A DNA stretch of 64,000 nt from Candidatus Saccharibacteria bacterium UBA4387 (GTDB lineage: Bacteria; Patescibacteriota; Saccharimonadia; Saccharimonadales; Saccharimonadaceae): NCBI GenBank assembly GCA_002391075.1, contig DGRN01000010.1:1-64000 (forward strand), read 5' to 3'. Made by a program: the position numbers and the translations under genes. Positions 1-8,227 of this stretch are shown one piece after another. Each line of letters opens with the position of its first letter. Position 1 is the stretch's first letter. The notes under the pieces are model-generated. The model had not been told where the DNA came from. It worked only from the letters and a program-made list of their open reading frames with translations, and searched no databases.

Positions 1-490
1 CCCACTGACCGACGAACAAGTCGCCAAAATTACCGAAACCATCGAGACTGCCGCTCGCGAACTCGGCTATTGGGAAGAAGATAAGCTCGCCGCCGGCGAC
101 GAAATCATCGAAAATCGCCTCTCGCAAGTCACCTTCTCCGCCCTTGGCCAAAAAGCTGGCACCGAAGCTAAGTATGCCTGGGACCCAGATTGCAAAAAAC
201 GCGAAGCTATCGTCGCCCGCTGCAAGGAACTAGCCCCAGAATTCGATTACGAAATCGGCGGCACCACCTCCATCAACGCCATCACCCCAGGCATGAACAA
301 AGTGTTCGGCATGACCCATCTTCTCGAAGAACTCTCCGTCGAAAAAGCCGACATTCTCTACTTCGGCGACATGACCCAACCAGGCGGCAACGATTACCCA
401 GTCGTCCAAATGGGCATCGACACTATCACTGTCCGTTCGCACGAAGATACCGCCTACGCACTCCGCGGCATTCTTGGCGTCACAGAATAA
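1..490 (+). CDS. HAD-IIB family hydrolase, phosphomannomutase-like (3' part)
   Basis: The reading frame is open from base 2 and ends at TAA 488-490, so only the last 162 residues are in the window. Seen: a segment ENRLSQVTFSALGQ, then TPGMNKVFG, then LYFGDMTQPGGNDYPV. Established: the same order (ExRxSxVTFSALGQ, then FGDxxxPGGND) is typical of the eukaryotic-type phosphomannomutase branch of HAD-IIB phosphatases, where the GD and GND residues bind Mg2+. Likely role: cytosolic sugar-phosphate phosphatase or mutase; the exact substrate cannot be told. The gene ends just before a strong terminator. The N-terminal nucleophile motif is outside the window. Confidence 0.8.
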   Translation, partial: PLTDEQVAKITETIETAARELGYWEEDKLAAGDEIIENRLSQVTFSALGQKAGTEAKYAWDPDCKKREAIVARCKELAPEFDYEIGGTTSINAITPGMNKVFGMTHLLEELSVEKADILYFGDMTQPGGNDYPVVQMGIDTITVRSHEDTAYALRGILGVTE

Positions 491-502
491 CATCAGCATC
501 TC

Positions 503-529
503 AGAGCCGCCCCCGTGCGGCTCTTTTTG
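503..529 (+). terminator. Rho-independent terminator
   Basis: Stem AGAGCCGC/GCGGCTCT with a 6-nt loop followed by a T run, directly downstream of the HAD-type gene. Confidence 0.85.
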
Positions 530-578
530 CGGCCCTCTACGCAAAGCATTTTTATTCCACTTATGCTAAAATATCCTC

Positions 579-1370
579 ATGAACAGCGCTAGAAAAACTT
601 ATATTATTGCAAACTGGAAAATGAACTTCACTCCGGGCGAAGCCAGCCTTTATCTGCATCGCCTCCAGAGTCGCGTCGAACGCATTCCGCGCAATATTCA
701 GCTAGTGCTTGCTCCGTCGCTGATTTCCCTGCAATCTCTCAGTCTCCAAATCAATCGCCGCCAATTCAAACTCGCCGCACAAAACTTCAACCAAAATGAT
801 TTCGGCGCTTACACAGGCGAGGTTTCCGTCATGCAACTGCGCGGCTTTGTCGATTACGCCATTTGCGGCCACTCCGAGCGCCGCTATAAATTCCACGAAA
901 CCGACAAAGAAATCGGTGAAAAAGTAGCTGCCGCCATCCGCAACGGCCTCACTCCAATTCTCTGCATCGGCGAAACTGCCGACGAGCGCAAGAATCACGA
1001 AACCGCCACGGCCATCTATGCGCAACTCGCCGGCGGCCTACACGACGTCAGTGAAGAAGATATTAGCAAAGTCATCATCGCCTACGAACCAGTCTGGGCC
1101 ATCTCTAGCAACAAAGGCGCCCGCCCTGCCAACCCAGGCGACATCGAGGAAGCCACCGCTCTCATCCGCAAACACATCTCCAGAATTTACGGCAAAACCA
1201 CTGCCGAAGAAATTTCCATCCTCTATGGCGGCTCCGTCAACAAAGACACCGCTGGCGGTTTTTTGGACGTCAAAGGCGTCGATGGTCTCCTTATTGGGAA
1301 TGCTAGTTTGGTAGCCGATTCATTTTGTGCTATTATAGACATAGCAAAAGGCAAAACTAATGAGCGATAA
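579..1370 (+). CDS. tpiA: Triosephosphate isomerase
   Basis: Interconverts dihydroxyacetone phosphate and glyceraldehyde 3-phosphate in glycolysis. 263 aa, normal length. Visible motifs: N-terminal NWKMN (catalytic Lys and Asn), CGHSERR (electrophilic His), AYEPVWAI (catalytic Glu), and the phosphate-binding YGGSVN near the end. The start is the ATG right after an extended -10 box (TATGCTAAAAT, hexamer 567-572): only 6 nt separate box and ATG and there is no Shine-Dalgarno, so the mRNA is probably leaderless. The 3' end overlaps the next gene by 11 nt. gapA lies about 40 kb away in this window. Confidence 0.97.
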   Translation: MNSARKTYIIANWKMNFTPGEASLYLHRLQSRVERIPRNIQLVLAPSLISLQSLSLQINRRQFKLAAQNFNQNDFGAYTGEVSVMQLRGFVDYAICGHSERRYKFHETDKEIGEKVAAAIRNGLTPILCIGETADERKNHETATAIYAQLAGGLHDVSEEDISKVIIAYEPVWAISSNKGARPANPGDIEEATALIRKHISRIYGKTTAEEISILYGGSVNKDTAGGFLDVKGVDGLLIGNASLVADSFCAIIDIAKGKTNER

Positions 1371-2199
1371 TATCAACTACGACGAATTAGACAAAGCAGT
1401 AAACAAAGCCATCAAGGCAAATTCAAAGAAAGCCGCCCCAAAAGCATCGGCTAACATTTCAACGCCGTCAGCGAAAGTTGTCGCCAAGCCGGCCACATCA
1501 CGACCGCACGCTCAGTACATGGATTTTGTGCGCCGTGCTCCGAACAAGATCATTCATCATTCTAAGCCAGTCACTATCCCAGAGCCACAGCCAACCGTGG
1601 CGCCAAAACCAGCTACGCGACCAAAAGCCAAACTTCGCGCAGCAGCGCCTGTCGTCGCACCAAAACCGGCCAGGCTCATCCCGAATGCTGCCACTAAACC
1701 AGCCACACCGGTCATTCGCAAGACTGTCGCCAAACCGGCCACTGCCAACATGCCTCAATATCGCACCGCTAGCGCTAACGCTCGCGTAGCGGCCAAAGCT
1801 GCCGCGCAGACGCCAAAGGCCGAACCGGCTCCGGCTCCAGCTCCAGCCAAACCGGCAGTCAAGCCAGCTGAAAAACCGGCGCCAAAATACACCGCCCCGA
1901 ACGCCAACAACTTTTCTCTTGGTGGCAAATCGCCATTCCTGACTAACGCGCAGGTCGAAAAAACACCACTTGGCAAAAATCCACAACAGACCAGCGCTAA
2001 CAGCATCGAAAGCACCAAGAATACCTACAGCCAAAAAAGTCCGCTCGCTTCAAAAATCGCCAAGAAGCATATTATCACCGAAGAGCCAAAAGGTAGCTCT
2101 GGCTGGATGCGTGTTTTGGCCGTCATTCTCATGATCGCCGCCGGCCTCGGTCTCGGCCTCCTCGCCTGGCTAATCATCAGCCCAAATCTTGGCAAATAG
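1360..2199 (+). CDS. Pro/Ala/Lys-rich single-pass membrane protein, unknown function
   Basis: 279 aa. Not recognised as a family. Residues 1-30 look helical and charged; residues about 40-230 are a low-complexity, basic Ala/Pro/Lys region with many KPA and PKP steps, likely disordered; one transmembrane helix lies near the C-terminus (about 250-273), leaving a very short tail. Topology is therefore probably a long soluble N-terminal linker anchored at its C-terminus. It overlaps the end of tpiA, but an extended -10-like box (TGcTATTAT, 1328-1336) inside tpiA could give it its own transcript. A proline-rich linker spanning the cell wall or a scaffold is possible; neither can be shown. Confidence 0.75.
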   Translation: MSDNINYDELDKAVNKAIKANSKKAAPKASANISTPSAKVVAKPATSRPHAQYMDFVRRAPNKIIHHSKPVTIPEPQPTVAPKPATRPKAKLRAAAPVVAPKPARLIPNAATKPATPVIRKTVAKPATANMPQYRTASANARVAAKAAAQTPKAEPAPAPAPAKPAVKPAEKPAPKYTAPNANNFSLGGKSPFLTNAQVEKTPLGKNPQQTSANSIESTKNTYSQKSPLASKIAKKHIITEEPKGSSGWMRVLAVILMIAAGLGLGLLAWLIISPNLGK

Positions 2200-2208
2200 C
2201 CACATCTC

Positions 2209-2217
2209 TGATATAAT
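2209..2217 (+). promoter_or_regulatory. Extended -10 promoter of the tRNA-His/tRNA-Gly unit
   Basis: TGaTATAAT ending 12 nt before the tRNA-His 5' end. No convincing -35 box. Confidence 0.6.
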
Positions 2218-2229
2218 CTACACATGCAT

Positions 2230-2307
2230 GGTGGGTATAGCTCAGCTGGTTAGAGCGTCGGTTTGTGGCACCGAAGGTCGGAGGTTCGAACCCTCTTACC
2301 CACCCCA
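2230..2307 (+). tRNA. tRNA-His (GTG)
   Basis: Acceptor GTGGGTA/TACCCAC (2231-2237/2297-2303), D arm GCTC/GAGC, anticodon arm TCGGT-TTGTGGC-ACCGA with anticodon GTG, T arm GGAGG-TTCGAAC-CCTCT. The extra G at 2230 opposite C73 (2304) is the histidine identity G-1:C73 pair, here present in the DNA. CCA is encoded at 2305-2307. Confidence 0.95.
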
Positions 2308-2327
2308 GGATGCATAAAATCACAATT

Positions 2328-2402
2328 GCGGGTCTCATATAACGGTTATTATGTGAGTTTTCCAAACTCAACACGAGAGTTCGACTCTCTCGACCCGCAC
2401 CA
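2328..2402 (+). tRNA. tRNA-Gly (TCC)
   Basis: Acceptor GCGGGTC/GACCCGC, anticodon arm TGAGT-TTTCCAA-ACTCA with anticodon TCC, T arm GAGAG-TTCGACT-CTCTC, discriminator A and encoded CCA (2400-2402). Lies 20 nt after tRNA-His, so the two are probably co-transcribed. Its 3' end is repeated twice downstream. Confidence 0.95.
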
Positions 2403-2565
2403 GTTTTAGCCGAGAGGCTATTTTTTGTTGTAAAGGCGGAGAACTCTCGTGAGAGTTCGATGCTCGTAGGAGCCGAGCGAAGCAGAAATGCTTGCATTTC
2501 TATTTCCGAGGCGACGCCCGAGCAATATGGCGAGCTTGCGAGCCATACTCTCTCGACCCGCACCA
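2403..2565 (+). repeat. tRNA-tail unit 1 of tRNA-Gly(TCC), 163 bp
   Basis: Bounded by two copies of the 21-bp end of tRNA-Gly including CCA (2384-2404 and 2547-2567). In order it holds a terminator hairpin (2407-2426), an inverted repeat of the T-stem (AACTCTC-GT-GAGAGTT followed by TCGA), a hairpin GCTCG/CGAGC whose loop contains TAGGAG (2467-2472), a perfect hairpin GAAATGC-TT-GCATTTC, the block GCGACGCCC (2511-2519), a terminal hairpin TATGGC/GCCATA and then the tRNA 3' end. No plausible coding sequence. It could be an att-flanked non-autonomous element, a tandem duplication scar or a tRNA-tailed RNA. Confidence 0.75.
2407..2426 (+). terminator. Terminator just after tRNA-Gly(TCC)
   Basis: TAGCC-GAGA-GGCTA followed by six T, starting 5 nt after the tRNA CCA. 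Confidence 0.8.
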
Positions 2566-2747
2566 GTATAAAAAAGATACTCCAAAGGAGTATATTTTTT
2601 ATACTCTTTGCCGATTCGGCGAGAGAGGCGAACGTAGTTCGCGCATTGTAGGAGGCGAGACAATCAAAAAACTTGTTTTTTACTTGCGAGCCGACGCCCA
2701 ATGCGAAAGCTTTGCTTTAGCAAAGCGCTCTCTCTCGACCCGCACCA
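2566..2747 (+). repeat. tRNA-tail unit 2 of tRNA-Gly(TCC), 182 bp
   Basis: Ends in a third copy of CTCTCTCGACCCGCACCA (2730-2747). Same plan as unit 1 with different stem sequences: terminator hairpin (2577-2600), hairpin ATTGT/ACAAT with TAGGAG in its loop (2649-2654), perfect hairpin AAAAAAC-TT-GTTTTTT, block CCGACGCCC (2691-2699), terminal hairpin GCTTTGC-TTTA-GCAAAGC. The distances TAGGAG to CGACGCCC (45 and 43 nt) and CGACGCCC to the CCA end (53 and 55 nt) nearly match unit 1, which argues for a conserved structured element rather than random sequence. Confidence 0.75.
2577..2600 (+). terminator. Terminator-like hairpin at the start of unit 2
   Basis: ATACTCC-AAA-GGAGTAT, then A and six T, 11 nt after the second CCA. 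Confidence 0.7.
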
Positions 2748-2790
2748 ATATCATCAGTATTGCTTAACGTAATAATATATCCCGAGTTCA

Positions 2791-2820
2791 AAAAATCCGC
2801 ACAATTGTACGGATTTTTTA
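2791..2820 (-). terminator. Terminator of the pil operon
   Basis: On the minus strand an AAAAATCCG/CGGATTTTT stem enclosing ACAATTGT, ending in a T run, directly after the pilB stop. Confidence 0.75.
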
Positions 2821-2823
2821 AGT

Positions 2824-4578
2824 TTAAGCCAAATCGCTCGCCACGCGGTTTACTTCATCCATCGTCGTAATTCCAGACAGGGCTTTCAGCGTTCCGTCTT
2901 GGCGCATCGAAATCGTTCCTTTCATCTTCGCAACGCGCATAATGTCGCCAGATGTCGCCCGCGCCACAATCAGCTTCTGAATATCATCATCTACCGTGAT
3001 CGTCTCGTACAAACCGGCACGTCCCGCGTAGCCGCCAGGCGTCTCTTCAGAGTCAATGCCGCGCACCATCGTAAAGCTCGTCGAATCAGCCAAAGGCAAG
3101 TTCGGATAACCCAGACGCTCGCTAATCGCCGCCACATCCGCAGACGTTTTCGGCAAAATATCACCCACGATTTCTTTCACCATCGCCGTCTCGACCTCAT
3201 TCGACTGGTAGCTATCATGACGCTCCGCCACGCGACGCACCAAGCGCTGCCCAATCACCGTATTCAAAGTCGAAGCAATCAAGAACGGCTCAATGCCCAT
3301 ATCCAAAAGACGAGGCAAAATACCTGCCGCCGAGTTCGTGTGCAATGTCGAGAACACCAAGTGACCAGTCAATGCCGCCTGCACCGCCAAGTTCGCAGTC
3401 TCCGCATCACGAATCTCACCAACCATTACCACGTCAGGGTCCTGACGCAAAATCGAACGCAAACCCGACGCAAACGTCAAACCAGCATCAACATTAATCT
3501 GAATCTGATTCACGCCGTCCATTTTGTACTCGACCGGATCCTCCAGCGTCACAATATTAATCGACTCGTCTTTAATCTTCTTAATCAGCGCATACAAAGT
3601 CGTAGATTTACCAGAACCAGTCGGACCAGAAGTCAAAATCATACCATTCGGGCGCGAAATCCCGGCCACCACATCACGCAGCGCCTGCCCCGTCATACCC
3701 ATTTTCTCGACTTCCATCGACGTTCCGCTCTTATCCAAAAGACGAATCACCACTTGCTCGCCCCAGACCACCGGCGAAGTCGAAATACGCAAATCGATCT
3801 CATTGCCGTTCACATTCACCTCAAACTGACCGTCCTGCGGAATGCGATGCTCATCAATCTTCAAGCGCGCCATAATCTTGATGCGCGAAACCAGCGCCGG
3901 CTCAATCGATTTCGGCAACTCCATCGTCTTACGCAACACACCATCGATACGGCAACGAATCACTAACGATTTCTCCAACGGCTCAATATGAATATCTGAC
4001 GCCTTCGACTTGGCCGCATAATCCAAAATCGAGCTCAAAGCCTTCGAAATTGGCGAATCCTGCGTAATCGTCTGCGCGTCGCCTTTGTTATTTTTGCGCG
4101 CCTCTTCCTGCTTCGCGACCCGGTCAACATCCTTCAAATCCGCCACATACTGTTCGAGCGCATTCTTGATGCCGCTCTCCGAAGTCATATAGGTCTTCAG
4201 CGGCATTTTCGCCAAGGTCGAAACATAATCCAACTTCTGAATATTCGAAGTATCCAACAAAGCCACATGCAGCGCGCCATCTTCCACCATAAGCGGAATC
4301 ACTTTCGAACGCTGCGCCACTTCCTGCGGAATCTTCAGCAAAATACGCTTATCGAATCGAATATTTCGCAAATCCACATACGGCACATTCAAAACAATCG
4401 CCGTCGCATGCGCAATACAATCATCGGTCGCAATATTCTTGCTTTTCAGCGCCGGCAAAATCGGTTGCCCCGACTTCGTCACCTCGGCATAAACTTTCTT
4501 GACCTGGCTAACATCCACCAAGCCATCCGCAACCATCAAATCGATAACTTTATCTTGCTGCTCTTTATTTAGAAGCAT
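2824..4578 (-). CDS. pilB: Type IV pilus assembly ATPase PilB/GspE
   Basis: Cytoplasmic hexameric ATPase that drives pilus extension. 584 aa: an N-terminal MshEN/T2SSE-N domain (about 1-150), then the ATPase core. Visible: Walker A GPTGSGKST, the Asp box IVTLEDPVEYK, Walker B MVGEIRDAETA, and the His box STLHTN. Odd: GspE/PilB proteins normally carry a four-cysteine zinc site after QRLVRR; here that segment has no cysteine and holds a longer acidic insert. The start is supported by AGAGGAAA upstream. Last gene of the minus-strand pil operon, 21 nt after the small membrane protein gene. No pilT or pilC is in the window. Confidence 0.95.
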   Translation of the reverse strand: MLLNKEQQDKVIDLMVADGLVDVSQVKKVYAEVTKSGQPILPALKSKNIATDDCIAHATAIVLNVPYVDLRNIRFDKRILLKIPQEVAQRSKVIPLMVEDGALHVALLDTSNIQKLDYVSTLAKMPLKTYMTSESGIKNALEQYVADLKDVDRVAKQEEARKNNKGDAQTITQDSPISKALSSILDYAAKSKASDIHIEPLEKSLVIRCRIDGVLRKTMELPKSIEPALVSRIKIMARLKIDEHRIPQDGQFEVNVNGNEIDLRISTSPVVWGEQVVIRLLDKSGTSMEVEKMGMTGQALRDVVAGISRPNGMILTSGPTGSGKSTTLYALIKKIKDESINIVTLEDPVEYKMDGVNQIQINVDAGLTFASGLRSILRQDPDVVMVGEIRDAETANLAVQAALTGHLVFSTLHTNSAAGILPRLLDMGIEPFLIASTLNTVIGQRLVRRVAERHDSYQSNEVETAMVKEIVGDILPKTSADVAAISERLGYPNLPLADSTSFTMVRGIDSEETPGGYAGRAGLYETITVDDDIQKLIVARATSGDIMRVAKMKGTISMRQDGTLKALSGITTMDEVNRVASDLA

Positions 4579-4599
4579 TTTTATTTCCTCTTCGGACTA

Positions 4600-4890
4600 T
4601 TAATTCTCAGTCCCCTCGAATTCCTTTTTGTCTCTACAAATCTTCAAATCATTGTCCCATTCTTCACCGTAAGCACAGGAGCCAATATAGACCTCAACGG
4701 TCGGGTTCGGCGTATAGGCATTAAAATTCTCTTCACTTGGCATTGTCAAGCCGGAGCCAATCTGTTCCATGTACTCAATTTTCACATACTCGTCGTCCGG
4801 GTTCGAAAAGAACGTATTTCCCAAGAACCAAGCCACCCCAAATGATATCAGCGAAACTACTATGATTAATGCAATTTCAGTCTTCTTCAT
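4600..4890 (-). CDS. Small membrane-anchored protein of the pil operon
   Basis: 96 aa, start codon overlapping the pilO stop by one base (TAATG), so translation is probably coupled. An N-terminal membrane helix (residues 6-27, uncleaved type) is followed by an acidic extracytoplasmic domain with two cysteines (in GSCAYG and KICRDK), which might form a disulphide. In other bacteria the gene after pilO is the PilP lipoprotein; position and topology fit a PilP replacement, but there is no lipobox and no sequence similarity I can recognise. Function in pilus assembly is inferred from location only. Confidence 0.75.
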   Translation of the reverse strand: MKKTEIALIIVVSLISFGVAWFLGNTFFSNPDDEYVKIEYMEQIGSGLTMPSEENFNAYTPNPTVEVYIGSCAYGEEWDNDLKICRDKKEFEGTEN

Positions 4891-5846
4891 TAGAATTCAC
4901 CTCCTAAGTCACCCGACTTTCCAGAGTCATCAAAGAGACCGCCGGAAGAACTACTACTCTTTCCGCTACTTGATTGACCGTAGCTATCACCAACTGAGTC
5001 TCCGCCAGCAGCGCGACACTTTTCGCTTTTCGAGTTCGCACAAACCGTACGACTCTTGCTCGAAATTGCCACTTCATCCGAATAGTAGGCCGTAAAACTA
5101 CCATCAAACTGCAATTCCGAATTGTCAAACTCCTGCCCAGTCCAGAAATCGTCACTCTGCCAACTTAAACTTGCCGAAGTAATGTCGAAATTACGCACCG
5201 AATCCTCGATCTCCTTCAGCGCGCCCTGCACTCTCTTACCGGAATCATTCAGCGAAACGCTTACCGAAACCGGATGCAAGGTGCTTGAAGTCGAACCAGT
5301 ATTACTCGACTGGCCGCCGCTTCCGCCGTTCGGCCCTTCAAACTTCACGCCGCTGCCATAGTTTGCCCACCGCAACAGCTGATTCATATTTGTCAAAGTC
5401 GCCAAATTATTTTCTTTCGACGGCAAGGCATCAGGAACAACACGCAAAGCCGAGCACGTACGCGCCAATTCGATATCTTCCAACGAATATTCTTCGTTGT
5501 CGACGCCCTTGTTTGCATTATTGAAACAGTCGGCCACGTTCCTAAATCTAGCTACCGATTCCAGATTCTCATCATTCACCAGCGCCGAAACGTCCGTCCT
5601 CAAAGTTTCCAAATCACTCTGAATCTGCTTGTAACCCTTCGCTACCTTCGATTTCTCTTCAATCACTTTCGCATTAAACGCAATGTACTTAGAGAGGCGA
5701 ATCGCACCAACAATCGTCAAGCTCAATATAATCGACATCAACCCGACCGCGATAACCACGTTCCGCTGCATCACATCAATTTTGTGATGTTTGCTATCAG
5801 CGGTTCCCTTACGAGCATTACTCAAACTAGCTTTCTTTGCGCACAT
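4890..5846 (-). CDS. pilO: PilO-like type IV pilus inner-membrane component
   Basis: 318 aa. One membrane helix (about residues 28-50, preceded by a basic cytosolic tail), then a coiled-coil stretch (about 55-95) and a globular part; the last 35 residues are Ser/Gly/Asp-rich and probably disordered. PilO pairs with PilN through such coiled coils in the alignment subcomplex. The start follows GAGGAGGG by 7 nt and sits 1 nt after the pilN stop. The assignment rests on order (M-N-O-x-B) and topology more than on motifs. Confidence 0.75.
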   Translation of the reverse strand: MCAKKASLSNARKGTADSKHHKIDVMQRNVVIAVGLMSIILSLTIVGAIRLSKYIAFNAKVIEEKSKVAKGYKQIQSDLETLRTDVSALVNDENLESVARFRNVADCFNNANKGVDNEEYSLEDIELARTCSALRVVPDALPSKENNLATLTNMNQLLRWANYGSGVKFEGPNGGSGGQSSNTGSTSSTLHPVSVSVSLNDSGKRVQGALKEIEDSVRNFDITSASLSWQSDDFWTGQEFDNSELQFDGSFTAYYSDEVAISSKSRTVCANSKSEKCRAAGGDSVGDSYGQSSSGKSSSSSGGLFDDSGKSGDLGGEF

Positions 5847-5847
5847 T

Positions 5848-7119
5848 CTAATTTCCCTCCTCTTTCTGCGTGTACATATCGCGAATCTGCGAGTAGCTAT
5901 CCGTCACGTTACGGCGACTCGGACCAAACACCTTCGTAAACTTAGTCGTATCCAAGAAGATGTTCCGATTCACATTTGCCGTCACCGAGAAACTCGCCTC
6001 AGTCAACCCGCTGTTTTCGTCCGTACTCTGCGATGCTTCGCTCACCTCGATTCCGCTCAACAATGGGCATTTTTCCAAAGTCGCAGCCTCATCAAACTTG
6101 CCGATTTCCGTGCTCGTATCGTAGCTCAAGCAGTCGCTTTCGAAGTAGTACATGCCCTTAGCTTCATTCTCTTCATCGTTCTTCGCAAAAGTATCTTGAC
6201 CATTTTTGTAATCCGACAAATCTTTATTGTCGATGTACGTACGGCGAATCCAAACGCAAGTCACATCTTTTTCGCCATTTCCATTCGTATGGTCGCAAAT
6301 CGTATCTGGATTAATCAAGCCGTTCAGGCTATAAATATCCTGCGCACGCAAACGATCACGCTCTTCCTTGCTGATGCTTTCAGCCTCGGTGCCTTTTTCT
6401 TCAGCTCGCACCATCGGCATCTCGCAGCCAGGAATTCCCTTCACATACAAACCGTAGATAATTCCATAGTCGCGCACTTCCTCTTTCACGATACAGAAGC
6501 TCGGAATCTTCACATATCCGCCCTCTCCGGAAGTATCTTTGCGCATGTAATTACCCGAATCGTAGTAAATTTCCGACGCGTTCTTTTTAAAGCGTTCGAC
6601 CGTAGTATAGCTAATATTATTTTCTCTATCCACCGCCGTCGCACTAAAGTTCAAGTCTACCGTTTGCCCGAAATTCGCACTCAAATCATGAATCTTAATC
6701 GGCGCAACACCATTCTCGTCGGCATCCTTCATTAGCAAGGCATCCAAAATCCCAAATTCGCCAAACAGACGCGAGAAGCGAATCTTACCGCCATTCAAGG
6801 CACCAAGATTGTCCATCTGATCCTTGATTGTCAGCAAGGCATTGACGTTATCAACCTGATTAACTGCAACGCCATATTTGCTACACTTGCCGCCGCCCTT
6901 CGATCGACACTCAATCTCAGTATCGATACTCCCGAGCTGCACGCCTTGAATACCAATCGTACTCAACAAACCCGTGATAACCACCGCGCAAACGCCCACA
7001 ACGAGCAAACAGCCGGCAATCACCCAAACCTGAATTTTGCGTTTCTTCAAAACCTCGCCCTTAATATCCGGCACAAGGTTAATTTCAAAAGTGTTTTGTT
7101 TTTCTACTCTATTTGCCAT
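5848..7119 (-). CDS. pilN: PilN-like type IV pilus inner-membrane component
   Basis: The short N-terminal motif INLVPD shortly after the start is the conserved PilN segment that binds PilM; it is followed by one membrane helix (about 25-50) and a long periplasmic-side domain. About 423 aa, roughly twice a typical PilN, so the outer domain is expanded. Start chosen at ATG 7119 because AAAGGA lies 7 nt upstream; an in-frame ATG at 7143 lacks a site. The start overlaps pilM by 11 nt. Seven or so cysteines in the outer domain suggest disulphides, unusual for PilN. Confidence 0.82.
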   Translation of the reverse strand: MANRVEKQNTFEINLVPDIKGEVLKKRKIQVWVIAGCLLVVGVCAVVITGLLSTIGIQGVQLGSIDTEIECRSKGGGKCSKYGVAVNQVDNVNALLTIKDQMDNLGALNGGKIRFSRLFGEFGILDALLMKDADENGVAPIKIHDLSANFGQTVDLNFSATAVDRENNISYTTVERFKKNASEIYYDSGNYMRKDTSGEGGYVKIPSFCIVKEEVRDYGIIYGLYVKGIPGCEMPMVRAEEKGTEAESISKEERDRLRAQDIYSLNGLINPDTICDHTNGNGEKDVTCVWIRRTYIDNKDLSDYKNGQDTFAKNDEENEAKGMYYFESDCLSYDTSTEIGKFDEAATLEKCPLLSGIEVSEASQSTDENSGLTEASFSVTANVNRNIFLDTTKFTKVFGPSRRNVTDSYSQIRDMYTQKEEGN

Positions 7120-8155
7120 TGTTCGTCCTTTCGGCCAAGCCAATCACTACCGAAAATTCTGCCGCAACTTGCGAAAGCGCCTGTTGCTGCTGCGGAGTAA
7201 CGACCACCATCTGCCATGGGTTGCCCTGCATCGTCTGAACTTTCGTCCTCGTTTCAATATATTCCGGCAAGAACGGAATCGTTCCGGCAAAGCCCGACAG
7301 AATTATTCCACCAACTTTCACATTCGGATATTTCGTCTGGAAGAAGTTCACCGATTTCGTCAACTCTTGTGCAAAATTATCCAAAGTCATATCAAGCGCA
7401 CGGAAGACTTGTCCGTCCAACTTATCCTGCGCTAAGCCATATTTCAAGATAAACTGGCGCGCTTGACTTTCCTTAACATTCAAAGAACCCGCAACGGTCC
7501 TGACCAAATTCGTCAGACCGCCCGGAAGCATACGTACTAGGCGTGGGGCACCCTTATACACAATCGACAAATCCGTCGAATCTTCGCCGTAATCAATCAT
7601 CAAACGAGCGTCTTCGACCCCTGGAGGCGTTAAAGCACGCGACATCGCAATCGGATCCGGCTCTTGCGCAATCAAATTCAAGCCAGCAGTCTCCACCAGC
7701 TCCATGCGCTCCTCGGCATAACTAATCGCCGTCGACGACAGCAAAACCTCGGTCAACTCCGGATTATTCGGGCTAGGCCCCAAAATCACATAGTCAACCT
7801 TCGCATCATCAATCGGCATCGGAATATACTGATCCATGTGATACCGAATAATTTTCTCCATCGACTTCTTATCCTGTGTCGGAATTTCCACCACGGTCGT
7901 GAAAGTTTTATTTGACGGCATGCCTAACGCAACATTTTTTGTCTTGATTTCTGCTTGGCTTGCTGCGTTTACGATTGTTTCGCCAAGCTTACGCTTCCCT
8001 GCTTCACTGCTATCTTGCAAGACCGCACGGCTCACTGGAACATATGCAAAATGCTTCAGCGACCATCCGTTCCTTGCCTTAGCAAGCTCTACCATACGCA
8101 AAGCGTCGGTACCTATATCTAATGCAAAGAAGTTTCCCACACCATTAAGCTTCAT
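7109..8155 (-). CDS. pilM: Type IV pilus assembly protein PilM
   Basis: 348 aa actin-like ATPase of the cytoplasmic pilus platform. Visible: N-terminal phosphate-binding LDIGTDALRMVEL, the central segment QYIPMPIDDAKVDY typical of PilM, the second phosphate loop MIDYGEDSTDLSIV and C-terminal ILSGFAG. It is the first gene of the operon: the extended -10 TATGCTAAAAT on the minus strand ends 6 nt before the ATG with no Shine-Dalgarno, so the operon mRNA should start at or next to the pilM ATG. Confidence 0.93.
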   Translation of the reverse strand: MKLNGVGNFFALDIGTDALRMVELAKARNGWSLKHFAYVPVSRAVLQDSSEAGKRKLGETIVNAASQAEIKTKNVALGMPSNKTFTTVVEIPTQDKKSMEKIIRYHMDQYIPMPIDDAKVDYVILGPSPNNPELTEVLLSSTAISYAEERMELVETAGLNLIAQEPDPIAMSRALTPPGVEDARLMIDYGEDSTDLSIVYKGAPRLVRMLPGGLTNLVRTVAGSLNVKESQARQFILKYGLAQDKLDGQVFRALDMTLDNFAQELTKSVNFFQTKYPNVKVGGIILSGFAGTIPFLPEYIETRTKVQTMQGNPWQMVVVTPQQQQALSQVAAEFSVVIGLAERTNNGK

Positions 8156-8227
8156 AGTATCATTTTAGCATAACCGTCAAGCCACCCGCAAGCACAAAAC
8201 TTATGCTAAAAATCGCGCCGTCAAAAT

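Noticed and set aside
2460..2767. Open frames across the tRNA-Gly(TCC) downstream region
   Set aside because: They run through repeated tRNA tails and hairpins, have no start signals and differ between units; the region is better explained as structured non-coding sequence.
8203..8214. TATGCTAAAAAT box on the plus strand near the ychF 3' end
   Set aside because: Looks like a -10 element but no gene follows on that strand.
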